Shown piece after piece: positions 54,720 through 63,500 of a stretch of 64,000 bases of DNA. Under the pieces are notes generated by a model. It saw only the letters and a program-made list of their open reading frames with translations. It was not told the DNA's origin and did no database searches. The DNA is taken from assembly GCF_012689525.1 (NCBI RefSeq), contig NZ_CP051515.1:2728001-2792000 (forward strand). Reading direction: 5' to 3'. Within the stretch, counting starts at the first letter, position 1; each line of letters begins with the position of its first letter. Source of the stretch: Paraburkholderia aromaticivorans (GTDB taxonomy: Bacteria; Pseudomonadota; Gammaproteobacteria; Burkholderiales; Burkholderiaceae). A program made the position numbers and the translations under genes.

Positions 54720-56515
54720 CAGAACTGCTCTTCCGACAACGCCAGCACGCCCGCGTCGCCCTTCGCGCTTACGATCGACGCTTCCAGCGCCACCGCCTGC
54801 GGCAACAGATGCTCGGCAAAGAACTGCGCCGTGGCGATCTTCGCGCCGTAGAACGACGGATCGTCGGCCTGCTTTTGGGACGCGGCCAGCAACGCACGCG
54901 CCATCTGGCAGCCGCCGAGCACAATGCCGGCCAGCTTCAGATACAGCACGCTGCCCGCGAATACCGCGTTCGGATCGCTCTTCGTGTTCGCGACGACAAA
55001 TTCGACCACCGCCTTCAGCGCATCGTGTCCGCGCGACAAATGCTGCTGCATCGGCTGGAAGGCCGCGCGTTTTTCGCCCTGGTACTGGCCGAGCGCTTCG
55101 ACCGTCCGCGCAATGCCCGCGAGCAGCGTCTTCGCGACCGCCCCGCCGTCGCGCACGGTCTTGCGGCCAATCAGGTCGTTAGCCTGAATCGCAGTCGTGC
55201 CTTCGTAGATGGGCAGAATGCGCGCGTCGCGGTAATACTGCGCGGCGCCCGTTTCCTCGACGAAGCCCATGCCGCCGTGCACCTGCACGCCGAGACTCGT
55301 GACGTCGAGCGACAGTTCCGTGCTCCAGCCTTTGACAATCGGTACGAGGAATTCGTAGATCGCCTGATGCTCGGCGCGTTTCGCCGCGTCAGGATGACGA
55401 TGCGCGATATCGCAATGCGACGCCGCGACATACGCCAGCGCACGCGAGCCTTCCGTCAATGCGCGCATCGTGCCGAGCATGCGGCGCACGTCGGGGTGTT
55501 GAATGATCGACACCGGCTGCTTCGCCGAACCGTCGACGGGCCGGCTCTGCACGCGTTCCTTCGCATAGGCGACCGCCTTCTGATACGCGCGGTCCGACAC
55601 AGCGACGCCCTGCATGCCGACCGCAAAGCGCGCCGCGTTCATCATGATGAACATGTATTCGAGACCGCGATTTTCTTCGCCGACCAGATGACCTATGGCG
55701 CCGCCGTGGTCGCCGAATTGCAGCACCGCCGTCGGACTCGCCTTGATGCCGACCTTGTGCTCGATCGACACGCAATGCACGTCGTTGCGTGCGCCGAGCG
55801 ACCCGTCGTCATTGACGAGGAACTTCGGCACGACGAACAGCGAAATGCCTTTCACGCCTTCCGGCGCGTTCGGCGTACGAGCCAGCACGAGGTGCACGAT
55901 ATTCTCGGCCATGTCGTGCTCGCCCCACGTGATGAAGATCTTCGTGCCGAACAGCTTGAACGAACCGTCGCCCTGCGGCTCGGCGCGCGTGCGCACGAGC
56001 GCGAGATCAGAGCCGGCGTGCGGCTCGGTCAGGTTCATCGTGCCGGTCCAGTCGCCCGCGATCAACTTTGGGACATAGGCCTGCTTTTGCGCTTCGGTGC
56101 CGGCTGTGAGCAGCGCCTCGATTGCGCCGTCGGTTAGCATCGGGCACAGTGCGAACGACAGGTTCGAAGCATGCAGCATTTCAATGCACGGCGTCGCGAT
56201 CAGCTTGGGCAATCCTTGCCCTTCATAGTGGAGCGGATGCTGTAGGCCTTGCCAACCGCCCGCTGCAAACTGGCGGAACGCTTCCCTGAAGCCCGGCGTC
56301 GCCGTGACATGGCCGTCCCGATACGCACTCGGATAGCGATCGCCTTCGACGTTCAGCGGCGCGAGCACTTCGCCGCACAGTTTTGCGGACTCTTCGAGAA
56401 CAGCTTGAGCCGTGTCGAGGCTGGCGTCCTCGAAACCAGGCAACGCCGCGATGTCGTCAAAGCCCGCTAGTTCCTTCATCACGAACAGCATGTCCTTGAT
56501 GGGTGCGTTATACAT
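54719..56515 (-). CDS. Acyl-CoA dehydrogenase, large (DmdC/FadE-like) form
   Basis: A 598-residue flavoenzyme of the long acyl-CoA dehydrogenase type. It has an extra N-terminal segment, the FAD/substrate motif TGTMNLTEPHAGSDLALVRT, GTKIFITWGEHDMAENIVHLVLA, and the catalytic Glu in ILPIYEGTTAIQANDLIGRK. A C-terminal domain of about 130 residues (Acyl-CoA_dh_C type) follows. Enzymes of this shape oxidise long-chain, methylthiopropanoyl or aromatic acyl-CoA esters. It shares this operon with a smaller acyl-CoA dehydrogenase of a different catalytic type, so two dehydrogenation steps or substrates are likely. Start ATG 56515 follows AGGAGG closely. Confidence 0.9.
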   Translation of the reverse strand: MYNAPIKDMLFVMKELAGFDDIAALPGFEDASLDTAQAVLEESAKLCGEVLAPLNVEGDRYPSAYRDGHVTATPGFREAFRQFAAGGWQGLQHPLHYEGQGLPKLIATPCIEMLHASNLSFALCPMLTDGAIEALLTAGTEAQKQAYVPKLIAGDWTGTMNLTEPHAGSDLALVRTRAEPQGDGSFKLFGTKIFITWGEHDMAENIVHLVLARTPNAPEGVKGISLFVVPKFLVNDDGSLGARNDVHCVSIEHKVGIKASPTAVLQFGDHGGAIGHLVGEENRGLEYMFIMMNAARFAVGMQGVAVSDRAYQKAVAYAKERVQSRPVDGSAKQPVSIIQHPDVRRMLGTMRALTEGSRALAYVAASHCDIAHRHPDAAKRAEHQAIYEFLVPIVKGWSTELSLDVTSLGVQVHGGMGFVEETGAAQYYRDARILPIYEGTTAIQANDLIGRKTVRDGGAVAKTLLAGIARTVEALGQYQGEKRAAFQPMQQHLSRGHDALKAVVEFVVANTKSDPNAVFAGSVLYLKLAGIVLGGCQMARALLAASQKQADDPSFYGAKIATAQFFAEHLLPQAVALEASIVSAKGDAGVLALSEEQF

Positions 56516-56614
56516 GTCAATATCCTCCTGCCTGCGGTGTAAAAAGGGCGCTGGACCTTTGATCCATGCGCCCTTTCATTTGCTGCCAGACGCCTGACGT
56601 GCGGCGTTGATGCG

Positions 56615-57559
56615 TCATCCCAGTTCGCTGACCAACTCCGGCACCATACCGAACAGATCGCCAATAAGTCCGTAATCGGCGACGCTGAAGATCGGCGCTT
56701 CTTCGTCTTTATTGATCGCGACGATCACTTTGCTGTCTTTCATCCCGGCCAGATGCTGGATCGCACCCGAGATGCCGACTGCGATGTACAGCTGCGGCGC
56801 GACGATCTTGCCGGTTTGTCCCACTTGATAGTCGTTCGGCACGAAGCCTGCGTCGACCGCCGCGCGCGATGCACCGAGCGCGGCTTGGAGTTTGTCCGCT
56901 AGCGGCTCCAGTACTTTCGTGTAGTTCTCGCCGTTGCCCAGACCGCGGCCACCCGAGACGATGACCTTCGCCGACGTCAGTTCCGGACGATCCAGCTTCG
57001 TCACTTCACGGCTCACGAATGACGAGATGCCGCTGTCGGCGGCCGCTTCGATTTTTTCCACCGATGCGCGGCCGCCTTCGGCTGCGACTGCATCAAAACC
57101 GGTCGTGCGGACTGTGATGACCTTGATTGGATCTTTGGACTGAACGGTAGCGATTGCGTTACCCGCATAGATCGGACGCTCGAACGTATCAGCCGAATTC
57201 ACTGCCGTGATGTCGCTGATTTGCGCGACGTCGAGCTTCGCGGCGATACGCGGCGTGATGTTCTTGCCGTACGCGGTCGCCGGCGCGAGGATGTGCGTGT
57301 AGTCCTTCGCAATGTTCAGCACCGTGGCTTCGATGTTTTCCGCGAGGCCTGCTTCGAGTTGCGGCGCGTCGGCCAGCAACACTTTGCTCACGCCTGCAAT
57401 CTTCGCCGCTGCATCTGCCGCGGCTTGCGCGTTGTGCCCTGCCACCAGCACGTGAATGTCGCCGCCAATCTTCTGCGCCGCTGCAATCGTGTTCAGCGTG
57501 GCGGCCTTGATCGACGCACTGTCGTGTTCTGCTATTACAAGATTAACCAGATTCGTCAT
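56615..57559 (-). CDS. etfA: Electron transfer flavoprotein alpha subunit
   Basis: The 314-residue FAD-binding subunit of ETF. The C-terminal FAD domain shows [40 protein letters not shown], then [29 protein letters not shown] and [23 protein letters not shown], the family signature. With EtfB it accepts electrons from the acyl-CoA dehydrogenases and passes them to the quinone oxidoreductase. It is 22 bp after etfB. Confidence 0.95.
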   Translation of the reverse strand: MTNLVNLVIAEHDSASIKAATLNTIAAAQKIGGDIHVLVAGHNAQAAADAAAKIAGVSKVLLADAPQLEAGLAENIEATVLNIAKDYTHILAPATAYGKNITPRIAAKLDVAQISDITAVNSADTFERPIYAGNAIATVQSKDPIKVITVRTTGFDAVAAEGGRASVEKIEAAADSGISSFVSREVTKLDRPELTSAKVIVSGGRGLGNGENYTKVLEPLADKLQAALGASRAAVDAGFVPNDYQVGQTGKIVAPQLYIAVGISGAIQHLAGMKDSKVIVAINKDEEAPIFSVADYGLIGDLFGMVPELVSELG

Positions 57560-57581
57560 TTGCTCTGTCTCCGCGTTCTAC

Positions 57582-58331
57582 TTAAAGCACTTTGGCTTCG
57601 GTCTTCAGCTTCTCGACCAGCGTCTTCACATCCGGCACCTTCACACCAGCGGAGCGCTTGGGCGGCTCGACAACCTTCAGCGTCTTCAGGCGCGGCGTGA
57701 CGTCCACACCGAGGTCTTCCGGCTTGACGACTTCCAGCGGCTTTTTCTTCGCCTTCATGATGTTCGGCAGCGTCACATAGCGCGGCTCGTTCAGGCGCAG
57801 GTCAGTCGTGATAACTGCGGGAAGCTTTAAAGACAGCGTTTCCGCGCCTCCGTCGATTTCACGCGAAACGGTAGCCTTGCCGTCTGCCACGACAACATTC
57901 GAAGCAAAGGTCGCTTGCGGCAAACCAGCCAAAGCAGCCAGCATCTGACCAGTCTGGTTCGAATCGTCGTCGATGGCCTGTTTGCCGAGAATGACCAAAG
58001 AAGGTTGCTCTTTATCCACCAGCGCCTTCAACACCTTCGCAACCGCCAACGGTTGCAGGTCCTCAGAAGACTCGATCAGAACCGCCCGATCCGCACCAAT
58101 AGCCAGCGCCGTGCGCAGCGTTTCCTGACACTGCGCGGTGCCCGCCGACACGGCGATCACTTCCGTCGCCACGCCCGCTTCTCTCAGGCGCACCGCTTCT
58201 TCAACCGCGATTTCGTCGAACGGATTCATCGACATCTTCACGTTCGCAATGTCGACACCCGTGCCGTCCGATTTCGCCCGAATCTTCACGTTGTAATCGA
58301 CCACTCGTTTTACCGCCACCAGCACTTTCAT
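57582..58331 (-). CDS. etfB: Electron transfer flavoprotein beta subunit
   Basis: The 249-residue AMP-binding subunit of ETF, beginning [18 protein letters not shown]. The signature [18 protein letters not shown] is near residue 38, and [29 protein letters not shown] is the middle conserved block; the recognition loop used to dock dehydrogenases lies near residue 190. ATG 58331 has GGGAG 4 nt upstream; the longer frame is not conserved. Burkholderiaceae commonly carry another etf pair elsewhere, so this one is probably dedicated to the operon. Confidence 0.95.
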   Translation of the reverse strand: MKVLVAVKRVVDYNVKIRAKSDGTGVDIANVKMSMNPFDEIAVEEAVRLREAGVATEVIAVSAGTAQCQETLRTALAIGADRAVLIESSEDLQPLAVAKVLKALVDKEQPSLVILGKQAIDDDSNQTGQMLAALAGLPQATFASNVVVADGKATVSREIDGGAETLSLKLPAVITTDLRLNEPRYVTLPNIMKAKKKPLEVVKPEDLGVDVTPRLKTLKVVEPPKRSAGVKVPDVKTLVEKLKTEAKVL

Positions 58332-58409
58332 AACGCTCCCTTCAATCAGATAGAAAACTGGACCGCCAGACACTCGACGGGCGCGCGCTGCAACGGCGCT
58401 CAGATCCGC

Positions 58410-58835
58410 CTAGCGGATCGCCGCAGGCACGTATCGAAAATTGCCCTCACCGTATCCGATCAGGCTACCGCGCTCGTCGAACACTTCGGCGCTCGCAAAC
58501 GCAATGGTTCTGCCGCCGGCCCGCTTGCGACCGATGGCCTTTACCGTCCCGGCGCTCGCCTGTCCTGTAAAACTCGTCGCCAGCGACAAGGTGACGACCG
58601 GGCGCGTCTCGCCCGTCCTCGCGTCGAAGCTGACTGCCCGCCCGCAGGCAATGTCGATCAACGTCAGCAAAACGCCGCCATGCAGCGTTCCGATGATGTT
58701 GAGATGCTCGGGTCGAATCGTCATTTCGAGCACGGCACAACCATCGATTGGATCGGCGTGACGTATGTTGAGCAGATCACGCAGACCGCCGGAGCCAGCC
58801 GGAACAGGAGATTCGATAGATCCCGGCGCGTTCAT
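58410..58835 (-). CDS. PaaI-type hotdog thioesterase
   Basis: A 141-residue thioesterase. The signature NIIGTLHGGVLLTLIDIACG is the hotdog HGG-x-D motif; TRPVVTLSLATSFTGQA forms the partner strand. It would release stalled CoA esters from the pathway and free CoA. Its ATG overlaps the end of the nitronate monooxygenase-like gene, so they are coupled. It is distinct from the thioesterase at 5156. Confidence 0.85.
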   Translation of the reverse strand: MNAPGSIESPVPAGSGGLRDLLNIRHADPIDGCAVLEMTIRPEHLNIIGTLHGGVLLTLIDIACGRAVSFDARTGETRPVVTLSLATSFTGQASAGTVKAIGRKRAGGRTIAFASAEVFDERGSLIGYGEGNFRYVPAAIR

Positions 58836-59848
58836 TTCGTGCTCCCGTTCAAGATGACAAGTCCGTTGCGCTGCCCCGCCGTATGACGCCCGGATGCCGC
58901 TAGCTGTTCATCGCGGGCGGCCAGGTATTCCTTGCGCATGCGAGCGACGAGAAGTGCAACGGGCGGCACGTCGTGAATGGCCCCCACGCCCTGGCCTGCG
59001 CCCCAAATGTCCTTCCATGCCTTCGGCTTGTCAGGTCCGGCCACGTAGCGCCCTTCATGGTCGCTTGCGGGCAGATTGTCGGGATCCAGTCCGGCGATCG
59101 ATATGCTCGACTTCAAATAGTTCGCCTTGATGCCAGAGAAATACGACGTATAAACGATGTCGTCGGCGCGGCTGTCGACGATCATTTGCTTATAGGCCGG
59201 CACCGCGTCGGCCTCTTCGGTGGCGATGAATCGCGTACCGATGTACGCGAGATCGACACCCATCGCCTGTGCCGCGAAGACGCCGCGTCCATTCGAAATG
59301 CCGCCGGAGAGAATCAGCAGGCCGTGGTGAAAGCTTCGCACTTCCTGGATGAACGCGAACGGGTTGAGCGTGCCGCCGTGACCGCCGGCGCCGCCACATA
59401 CGAGGATGAGACCATCGGCACCTGCATGCAGCGCCTTTTCCGCATGCCCGCTGTTGATCACATCGTGCAGAACGATGCCGCCGTAACCGTGGACCGTCTG
59501 GGCGATTTCGCGAGGGCTGGACATGTTGGTGATGACGATCGGCACCTGCTGTCGCGCGCATACGTCGAGATCGTGTTCGAGCCTTCTGTTCGACGACCGG
59601 TTGGCGCACAGATTGACAGCAAACGGTGCGGGCGCAACGGCCCGCGCCTCGCCAGCGGATACCGCCAACGCGGCTTTGATTCTGACGATCCACGGCTCGA
59701 ACTCAGCTTCCTGACGCGCATTGAGCGCGGGAAACGAACCGATGATGCCGGCGCGGCATTGCGCGATAACGAGTTCAGGGCCCGATACGATAAACATCGG
59801 TGCGCCGATAACCGGCAGCGACAAACCTGCAGACAATGTGTGACGCAT
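58832..59848 (-). CDS. Nitronate monooxygenase family flavoprotein
   Basis: A 338-residue TIM-barrel FMN enzyme of the NMO/2-nitropropane dioxygenase family. It opens with LPVIGAPMFIVSGPELVIAQCRAGIIGSFPAL; further on are ILVCGGAGGHGGTLNPFAF and LSGGISNGRGVFAAQAMGVDLAYIGTRF, the FMN-phosphate site. ATG 59848 gives the usual start. Family members oxidise nitronates or reduce quinones and enoyl-ACP-like substrates. In an acyl-CoA operon a detoxifying or enoyl-CoA-reducing role is possible. The specific reaction is not predictable. Confidence 0.85.
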   Translation of the reverse strand: MRHTLSAGLSLPVIGAPMFIVSGPELVIAQCRAGIIGSFPALNARQEAEFEPWIVRIKAALAVSAGEARAVAPAPFAVNLCANRSSNRRLEHDLDVCARQQVPIVITNMSSPREIAQTVHGYGGIVLHDVINSGHAEKALHAGADGLILVCGGAGGHGGTLNPFAFIQEVRSFHHGLLILSGGISNGRGVFAAQAMGVDLAYIGTRFIATEEADAVPAYKQMIVDSRADDIVYTSYFSGIKANYLKSSISIAGLDPDNLPASDHEGRYVAGPDKPKAWKDIWGAGQGVGAIHDVPPVALLVARMRKEYLAARDEQLAASGRHTAGQRNGLVILNGSTK

Positions 59849-59901
59849 AGATAGCTCTGGCGATGAGGCCGATGAAAAATAGTGGCGAGCCCAGTGGCCG
59901 C

Positions 59902-61032
59902 TTATAGCGCGCGGGCGATGATTTCCTTCATGACTTCGTCGGTGCCGCCGTAAATCCGCATCACACGTGCATCGACCCACGCGCCGCCGATGACGTACTC
60001 AGACATATAGCCGTAACCGCCGTGAAGCTGTAGAAACTCATCGAGCAGCTGGTTTTGCAATTCCGTCGAGTTCAGTTTCACCATCGCCGCTGTCAGTGGC
60101 GTGAGATCACGCGTCATGTGACGAGCGATACAGTCATCGACGAATACGCGTAGCATCGTCGCCTTTGCCTTCGCGTGAGCAAGCTTGAAGCGGCTGTTCT
60201 GGAAGTCGAACACGGCCTGACCGAAGATCTTGCGATCGCGTGTGTAGGCGATCGTGCGCTCGAGCATGGCCTCGATGGAAGCGCAGGCGCGCACTGCAAT
60301 GATCAGGCGTTCCTGTGCCAATTCATGCATCAGGTAGCCGAAGCCCGCGTTCTCGTCGCCCAGGCGGTTCTCGACCGGCACGCGCACGTCCGAGAAAAAG
60401 AGTTCGGCGGTGTCCTGTCCGCGCAAACCGATCTTGTCGAGCTTGCGGCCCTTGGTAAATCCCTCCATGCCTTCTTCGACCACGATCAGCGAAATGCCTT
60501 TCGCCCCACGAGACGGGTCCGTCTTGCACACCATAATGACGAGCTCGGCATTCTGGCCATTGGTAATGAATGTTTTCTGACCATTGACGACGTAGCTATC
60601 GTTCTCGCGCCGCGCCGTCGTGCGCACCGCTTTCAGATCGCTGCCCGTGCCCGGCTCGGTCATGCCGATCGCGATGATCTTCTCGCCACGCGCCATGCTG
60701 GGCAGCCAGCGCTGCTTCTGTTCTTCGGTGCCGTAAGTGAGGATGTACGGCGCGATAATGTCCGAATGGGTCGTGAAGCCGACCGCGCTCGCGTTCACGC
60801 GCGCGAGTTCCTCCACGATCACCGCCGAGTGGCCGAAATCCCCGCCACCGCCGCCATAGGCCTCGGGAATCATGCAGCACAGCAGCCCTTCCTTGCCCGC
60901 CTTGCGCCAGAGTTCCTTTGGCACGATGCCGTCTTTTTCCCACTGGCCGTGAAACGGGACGATCTCCCGCTCGACGAATCGCCTGACTTGCTCACGAAAG
61001 ATCTCATGATCTTCACGAAAGATTGAGCGCAT
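59902..61032 (-). CDS. Acyl-CoA dehydrogenase, long-chain (LCAD/IVD-like) type
   Basis: A 376-residue flavoenzyme. It has AIGMTEPGTGSDLKAVRTTA (FAD and substrate), NGQKTFITNG, and a C-terminus LQLHGGYGYMSEYVIGGAWVDARVMRIYGGTDEVMKEII. The usual catalytic Glu of IYEGTSE is Gly here (IYGGTDE), but Glu241 in LAQERLIIAV sits where long-chain and isovaleryl-CoA dehydrogenases place their base, so the enzyme should be active. This suggests longer or branched acyl substrates. Start ATG 61032 precedes a CoA-transferase gene 22 bp away on the same strand. Confidence 0.9.
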   Translation of the reverse strand: MRSIFREDHEIFREQVRRFVEREIVPFHGQWEKDGIVPKELWRKAGKEGLLCCMIPEAYGGGGGDFGHSAVIVEELARVNASAVGFTTHSDIIAPYILTYGTEEQKQRWLPSMARGEKIIAIGMTEPGTGSDLKAVRTTARRENDSYVVNGQKTFITNGQNAELVIMVCKTDPSRGAKGISLIVVEEGMEGFTKGRKLDKIGLRGQDTAELFFSDVRVPVENRLGDENAGFGYLMHELAQERLIIAVRACASIEAMLERTIAYTRDRKIFGQAVFDFQNSRFKLAHAKAKATMLRVFVDDCIARHMTRDLTPLTAAMVKLNSTELQNQLLDEFLQLHGGYGYMSEYVIGGAWVDARVMRIYGGTDEVMKEIIARAL

Positions 61033-61053
61033 ATAAAATTCTCCTGAGTTGGG

Positions 61054-62277
61054 TTATCGCGGACAGTTCGCGGCGCTTGTGTCAGCCAGATGGGTCACGC
61101 CTTGTGCTTCAAGCTGCGCGATGTCGTCATCGCTGTAGCCCAGTTGCGCGAGGATGGCGCGACTCTCGTGGCCGAGCGGTTCGCCGCCATGCCGGTAGAC
61201 AGGCGAAGTCGCGGAGTAGCGCACCGGATGAGCGGCTTGCCGAACGGACCTCGCGCCAGTGGACGGCACGTCGACCACCATGCTCCGATCCACCATGTGC
61301 GGATGTCTGGTCGCCTCGTCCAGCGTCAGAACCGGTTCGACACAGCAGTCGACTGCAATGAACACCGCCTGCCACGCGGCGAACGTCTTGCTGCGAAAAA
61401 CGGCCGCTATCCGCTGCTTGAGATCGGTCTGGTCTTTCATCGCGGCGAGCGGCACCCATTCCGGATGGCCCATCGCGTCGCAAAACGCCTGCATGAACTG
61501 CGGTTCCAGACTGCCGACCGAAAAGTGCCGCCCGTCCGACGTTTCGTAGTAGTCGTAGTACGAACCGCCGTTGAGGCGCTCGGTGCCATATCCGGGCTCG
61601 GCGCCACCGGCGAGGAACGCTGCGCCCGCACCCGCATGCCAGCTAAACGCTGCATCTGTCATGCTGACGTCGACATGCTGCCCTTCGCCCGTTCTGTTCC
61701 GGTGCGCAAGTGCCGCCAATATCGCGATCCCCGCGTACAGACTGCCGCCGCCGATGTCGGCGACCTGCACGCCGAGCGGCAGCGGCGCGTCGCGCCCCGT
61801 ATGGCTGGCGAGGCCCGCGATCGACAGATAGTTCAGATCGTGTCCGGCGCGGTCGCGATAGGGTCCGGTTTGGCCATAACCCGTGACGGAACAATAGATC
61901 AGCGCCGGATTGACCTCGCGCAACGCTTCGTAACCGAGGCCAAGGCGCGTCATCACACCAGGCCTGAACTGTTCGACGACGATGTCGTATTCCTTGACCA
62001 GTTGTCGAACAATCTCGACCCCGGCTGCCTGCTTCAGATCCAGCGCGAGCGACCGCTTGTTGCGATTGAGATAGCCGTGCGCGGCCGAAATGCCGTCCGT
62101 CACGGGCGCCAGCTTTCGCACGGGATCGACGCGCGTGTGCGACTCGACGCGCACCACTTCCGCGCCGAGATCGGCGAGTGTCATCGTTGCGAAGGGCCCC
62201 GGCAGCAGTGTCGTGAAATCCAGCACCTTCAGGCCGGCCAGCGGCCCGTTCTTCGAAGTCGTATTTTTCACGATCAC
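61054..62277 (-). CDS. CaiB/BaiF-type (class III) CoA-transferase
   Basis: About 407 residues from GTG 62277, which overlaps the substrate-binding protein stop (GTGA). Family features are LKVLDFTTLLPGPFATMTLADLGAEVVRVE, LNRNKRSLALDLKQAAG, ADIGGGSLYAGIAIL with the catalytic Asp, and VDVSMTDAAFSWH. It would activate an imported acid by moving CoA from a donor thioester. It differs from frc in this window: it lacks the Frc-specific glycine loop. The substrate is unknown. Upstream GTG codons at 62280 and ATG 62328 are alternative starts. Confidence 0.88.
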   Translation of the reverse strand: MIVKNTTSKNGPLAGLKVLDFTTLLPGPFATMTLADLGAEVVRVESHTRVDPVRKLAPVTDGISAAHGYLNRNKRSLALDLKQAAGVEIVRQLVKEYDIVVEQFRPGVMTRLGLGYEALREVNPALIYCSVTGYGQTGPYRDRAGHDLNYLSIAGLASHTGRDAPLPLGVQVADIGGGSLYAGIAILAALAHRNRTGEGQHVDVSMTDAAFSWHAGAGAAFLAGGAEPGYGTERLNGGSYYDYYETSDGRHFSVGSLEPQFMQAFCDAMGHPEWVPLAAMKDQTDLKQRIAAVFRSKTFAAWQAVFIAVDCCVEPVLTLDEATRHPHMVDRSMVVDVPSTGARSVRQAAHPVRYSATSPVYRHGGEPLGHESRAILAQLGYSDDDIAQLEAQGVTHLADTSAANCPR

Positions 62278-63443
62278 CACGGCACGGCCGGATAGTTCAT
62301 GTTCGCGGTTGCGTACTCTTTGGGCCAAACGATCGCGATCTTGCCGTTCTGGTGCTGGCCCATGCGGTATGCGAACTGGTCGAAATCGCCGGTCGCGTCG
62401 AAGCGGACGTGGCCGACCAGCGTCTCCCGGTCAGTCTTGCGCAATTCATCGGCGATGCCGTTCTTCTGCTTGAGCGTGCCGGCCTTATACGAGCGCATGA
62501 TCGCCTCGAACAGCAGTTCCGTCTGCACGAAGCCAAACTGCACCAGGTAGTCCGGCTCCTTCTTGTAGCGGTCCCGGTACAGGCTCGCGAACTCCTGACC
62601 TTCCGCCGTCCTGTACATCGGCGGATCGGGCGTAAAGGTCGTCCCGTAGACGTTGGCCACCAGATCGGGAAATTCCTTGCGCATGTCGGTCGTGGCAATA
62701 CCCCAAGGCGCCATGATCGCCTTCAGCTCCGGCTTGAGCAGGCGTGCCGCGCGCAGTATCGCGATGTAGTCGTTCTCGTAGCCGAGCATCAGCATCGCGT
62801 CGGGACGATCCTGCAGCTTGACCTTGTTGACGAGCGGCTTGAAATCCTGCGTGGAAGGGTCGTACGGATGCAGTGTGACCTTGATCCCCGTGGCCGGGAG
62901 TGCCGTATTCAGATCGTTGGCGAGCGTGGACGGCGATTCCTTCGTCGAGTAGAGAATCGAAACAGACTTCACACCTGCCTGTGTCAGTGTGCCGACAAAA
63001 GCGCGCGCATAGCCCGGCGCATTCGTGATGCGGAAGAACGTCTTGAGGCCACGATGCGTCAACCCTTCGCCCACGCCACCCGACGTGATATAGACAAGGC
63101 CCGTTCTGCCCGCGGTTTCGGACGCGGGCGCAATGATGTTCGTGCCATAGCCTGCGCTGAACGCAAGGACGCCTTCAGAAGTGAGCTTCTCGATCGCGGC
63201 GACAGCCTTGGCGGGCTGCGCTTCGTCATCGATCGTGACCACCTTGAACTTGTGCTCCGGATATTTGCGGTTGAAATATTCCGCGGCGAGTTGAATGCCC
63301 TCGTTCATGCCGGAGCCGACCCGCGCGGTCGATCCCGTCAGCGAGTCGTGCGAGCCGATGACGAACTCAGCGGCTTGCGCGGACGGTGAAGCGATCAAGG
63401 TCGCCAGCACCGACGAAACGATTGATCTGTGAAATCTGTTCAT
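62274..63443 (-). CDS. ABC transporter substrate-binding protein, branched-chain amino acid type
   Basis: A 389-residue periplasmic solute-binding protein of the Leu/Ile/Val (LivJ) family. The signal peptide is MNRFHRSIVSSVLATLIASPSAQA; mature binding-fold motifs are FVIGSHDSLTGSTARVGSGMNEGIQLAAEYFN and VTIDDEAQPAKAVAAIEKL. Such proteins often bind aromatic or aliphatic acids instead of amino acids. ATG 63443 has GGAG 7 nt upstream and was preferred over ATG 63455. No permease or ATPase genes are visible; they must lie to the right of the window or elsewhere. Confidence 0.9.
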   Translation of the reverse strand: MNRFHRSIVSSVLATLIASPSAQAAEFVIGSHDSLTGSTARVGSGMNEGIQLAAEYFNRKYPEHKFKVVTIDDEAQPAKAVAAIEKLTSEGVLAFSAGYGTNIIAPASETAGRTGLVYITSGGVGEGLTHRGLKTFFRITNAPGYARAFVGTLTQAGVKSVSILYSTKESPSTLANDLNTALPATGIKVTLHPYDPSTQDFKPLVNKVKLQDRPDAMLMLGYENDYIAILRAARLLKPELKAIMAPWGIATTDMRKEFPDLVANVYGTTFTPDPPMYRTAEGQEFASLYRDRYKKEPDYLVQFGFVQTELLFEAIMRSYKAGTLKQKNGIADELRKTDRETLVGHVRFDATGDFDQFAYRMGQHQNGKIAIVWPKEYATANMNYPAVPW

Positions 63444-63500
63444 GCCTGTCTCCATTCATATTGTGCGTACGGCGCGATGGCGAAGCGGTGGGCTGCGTGC

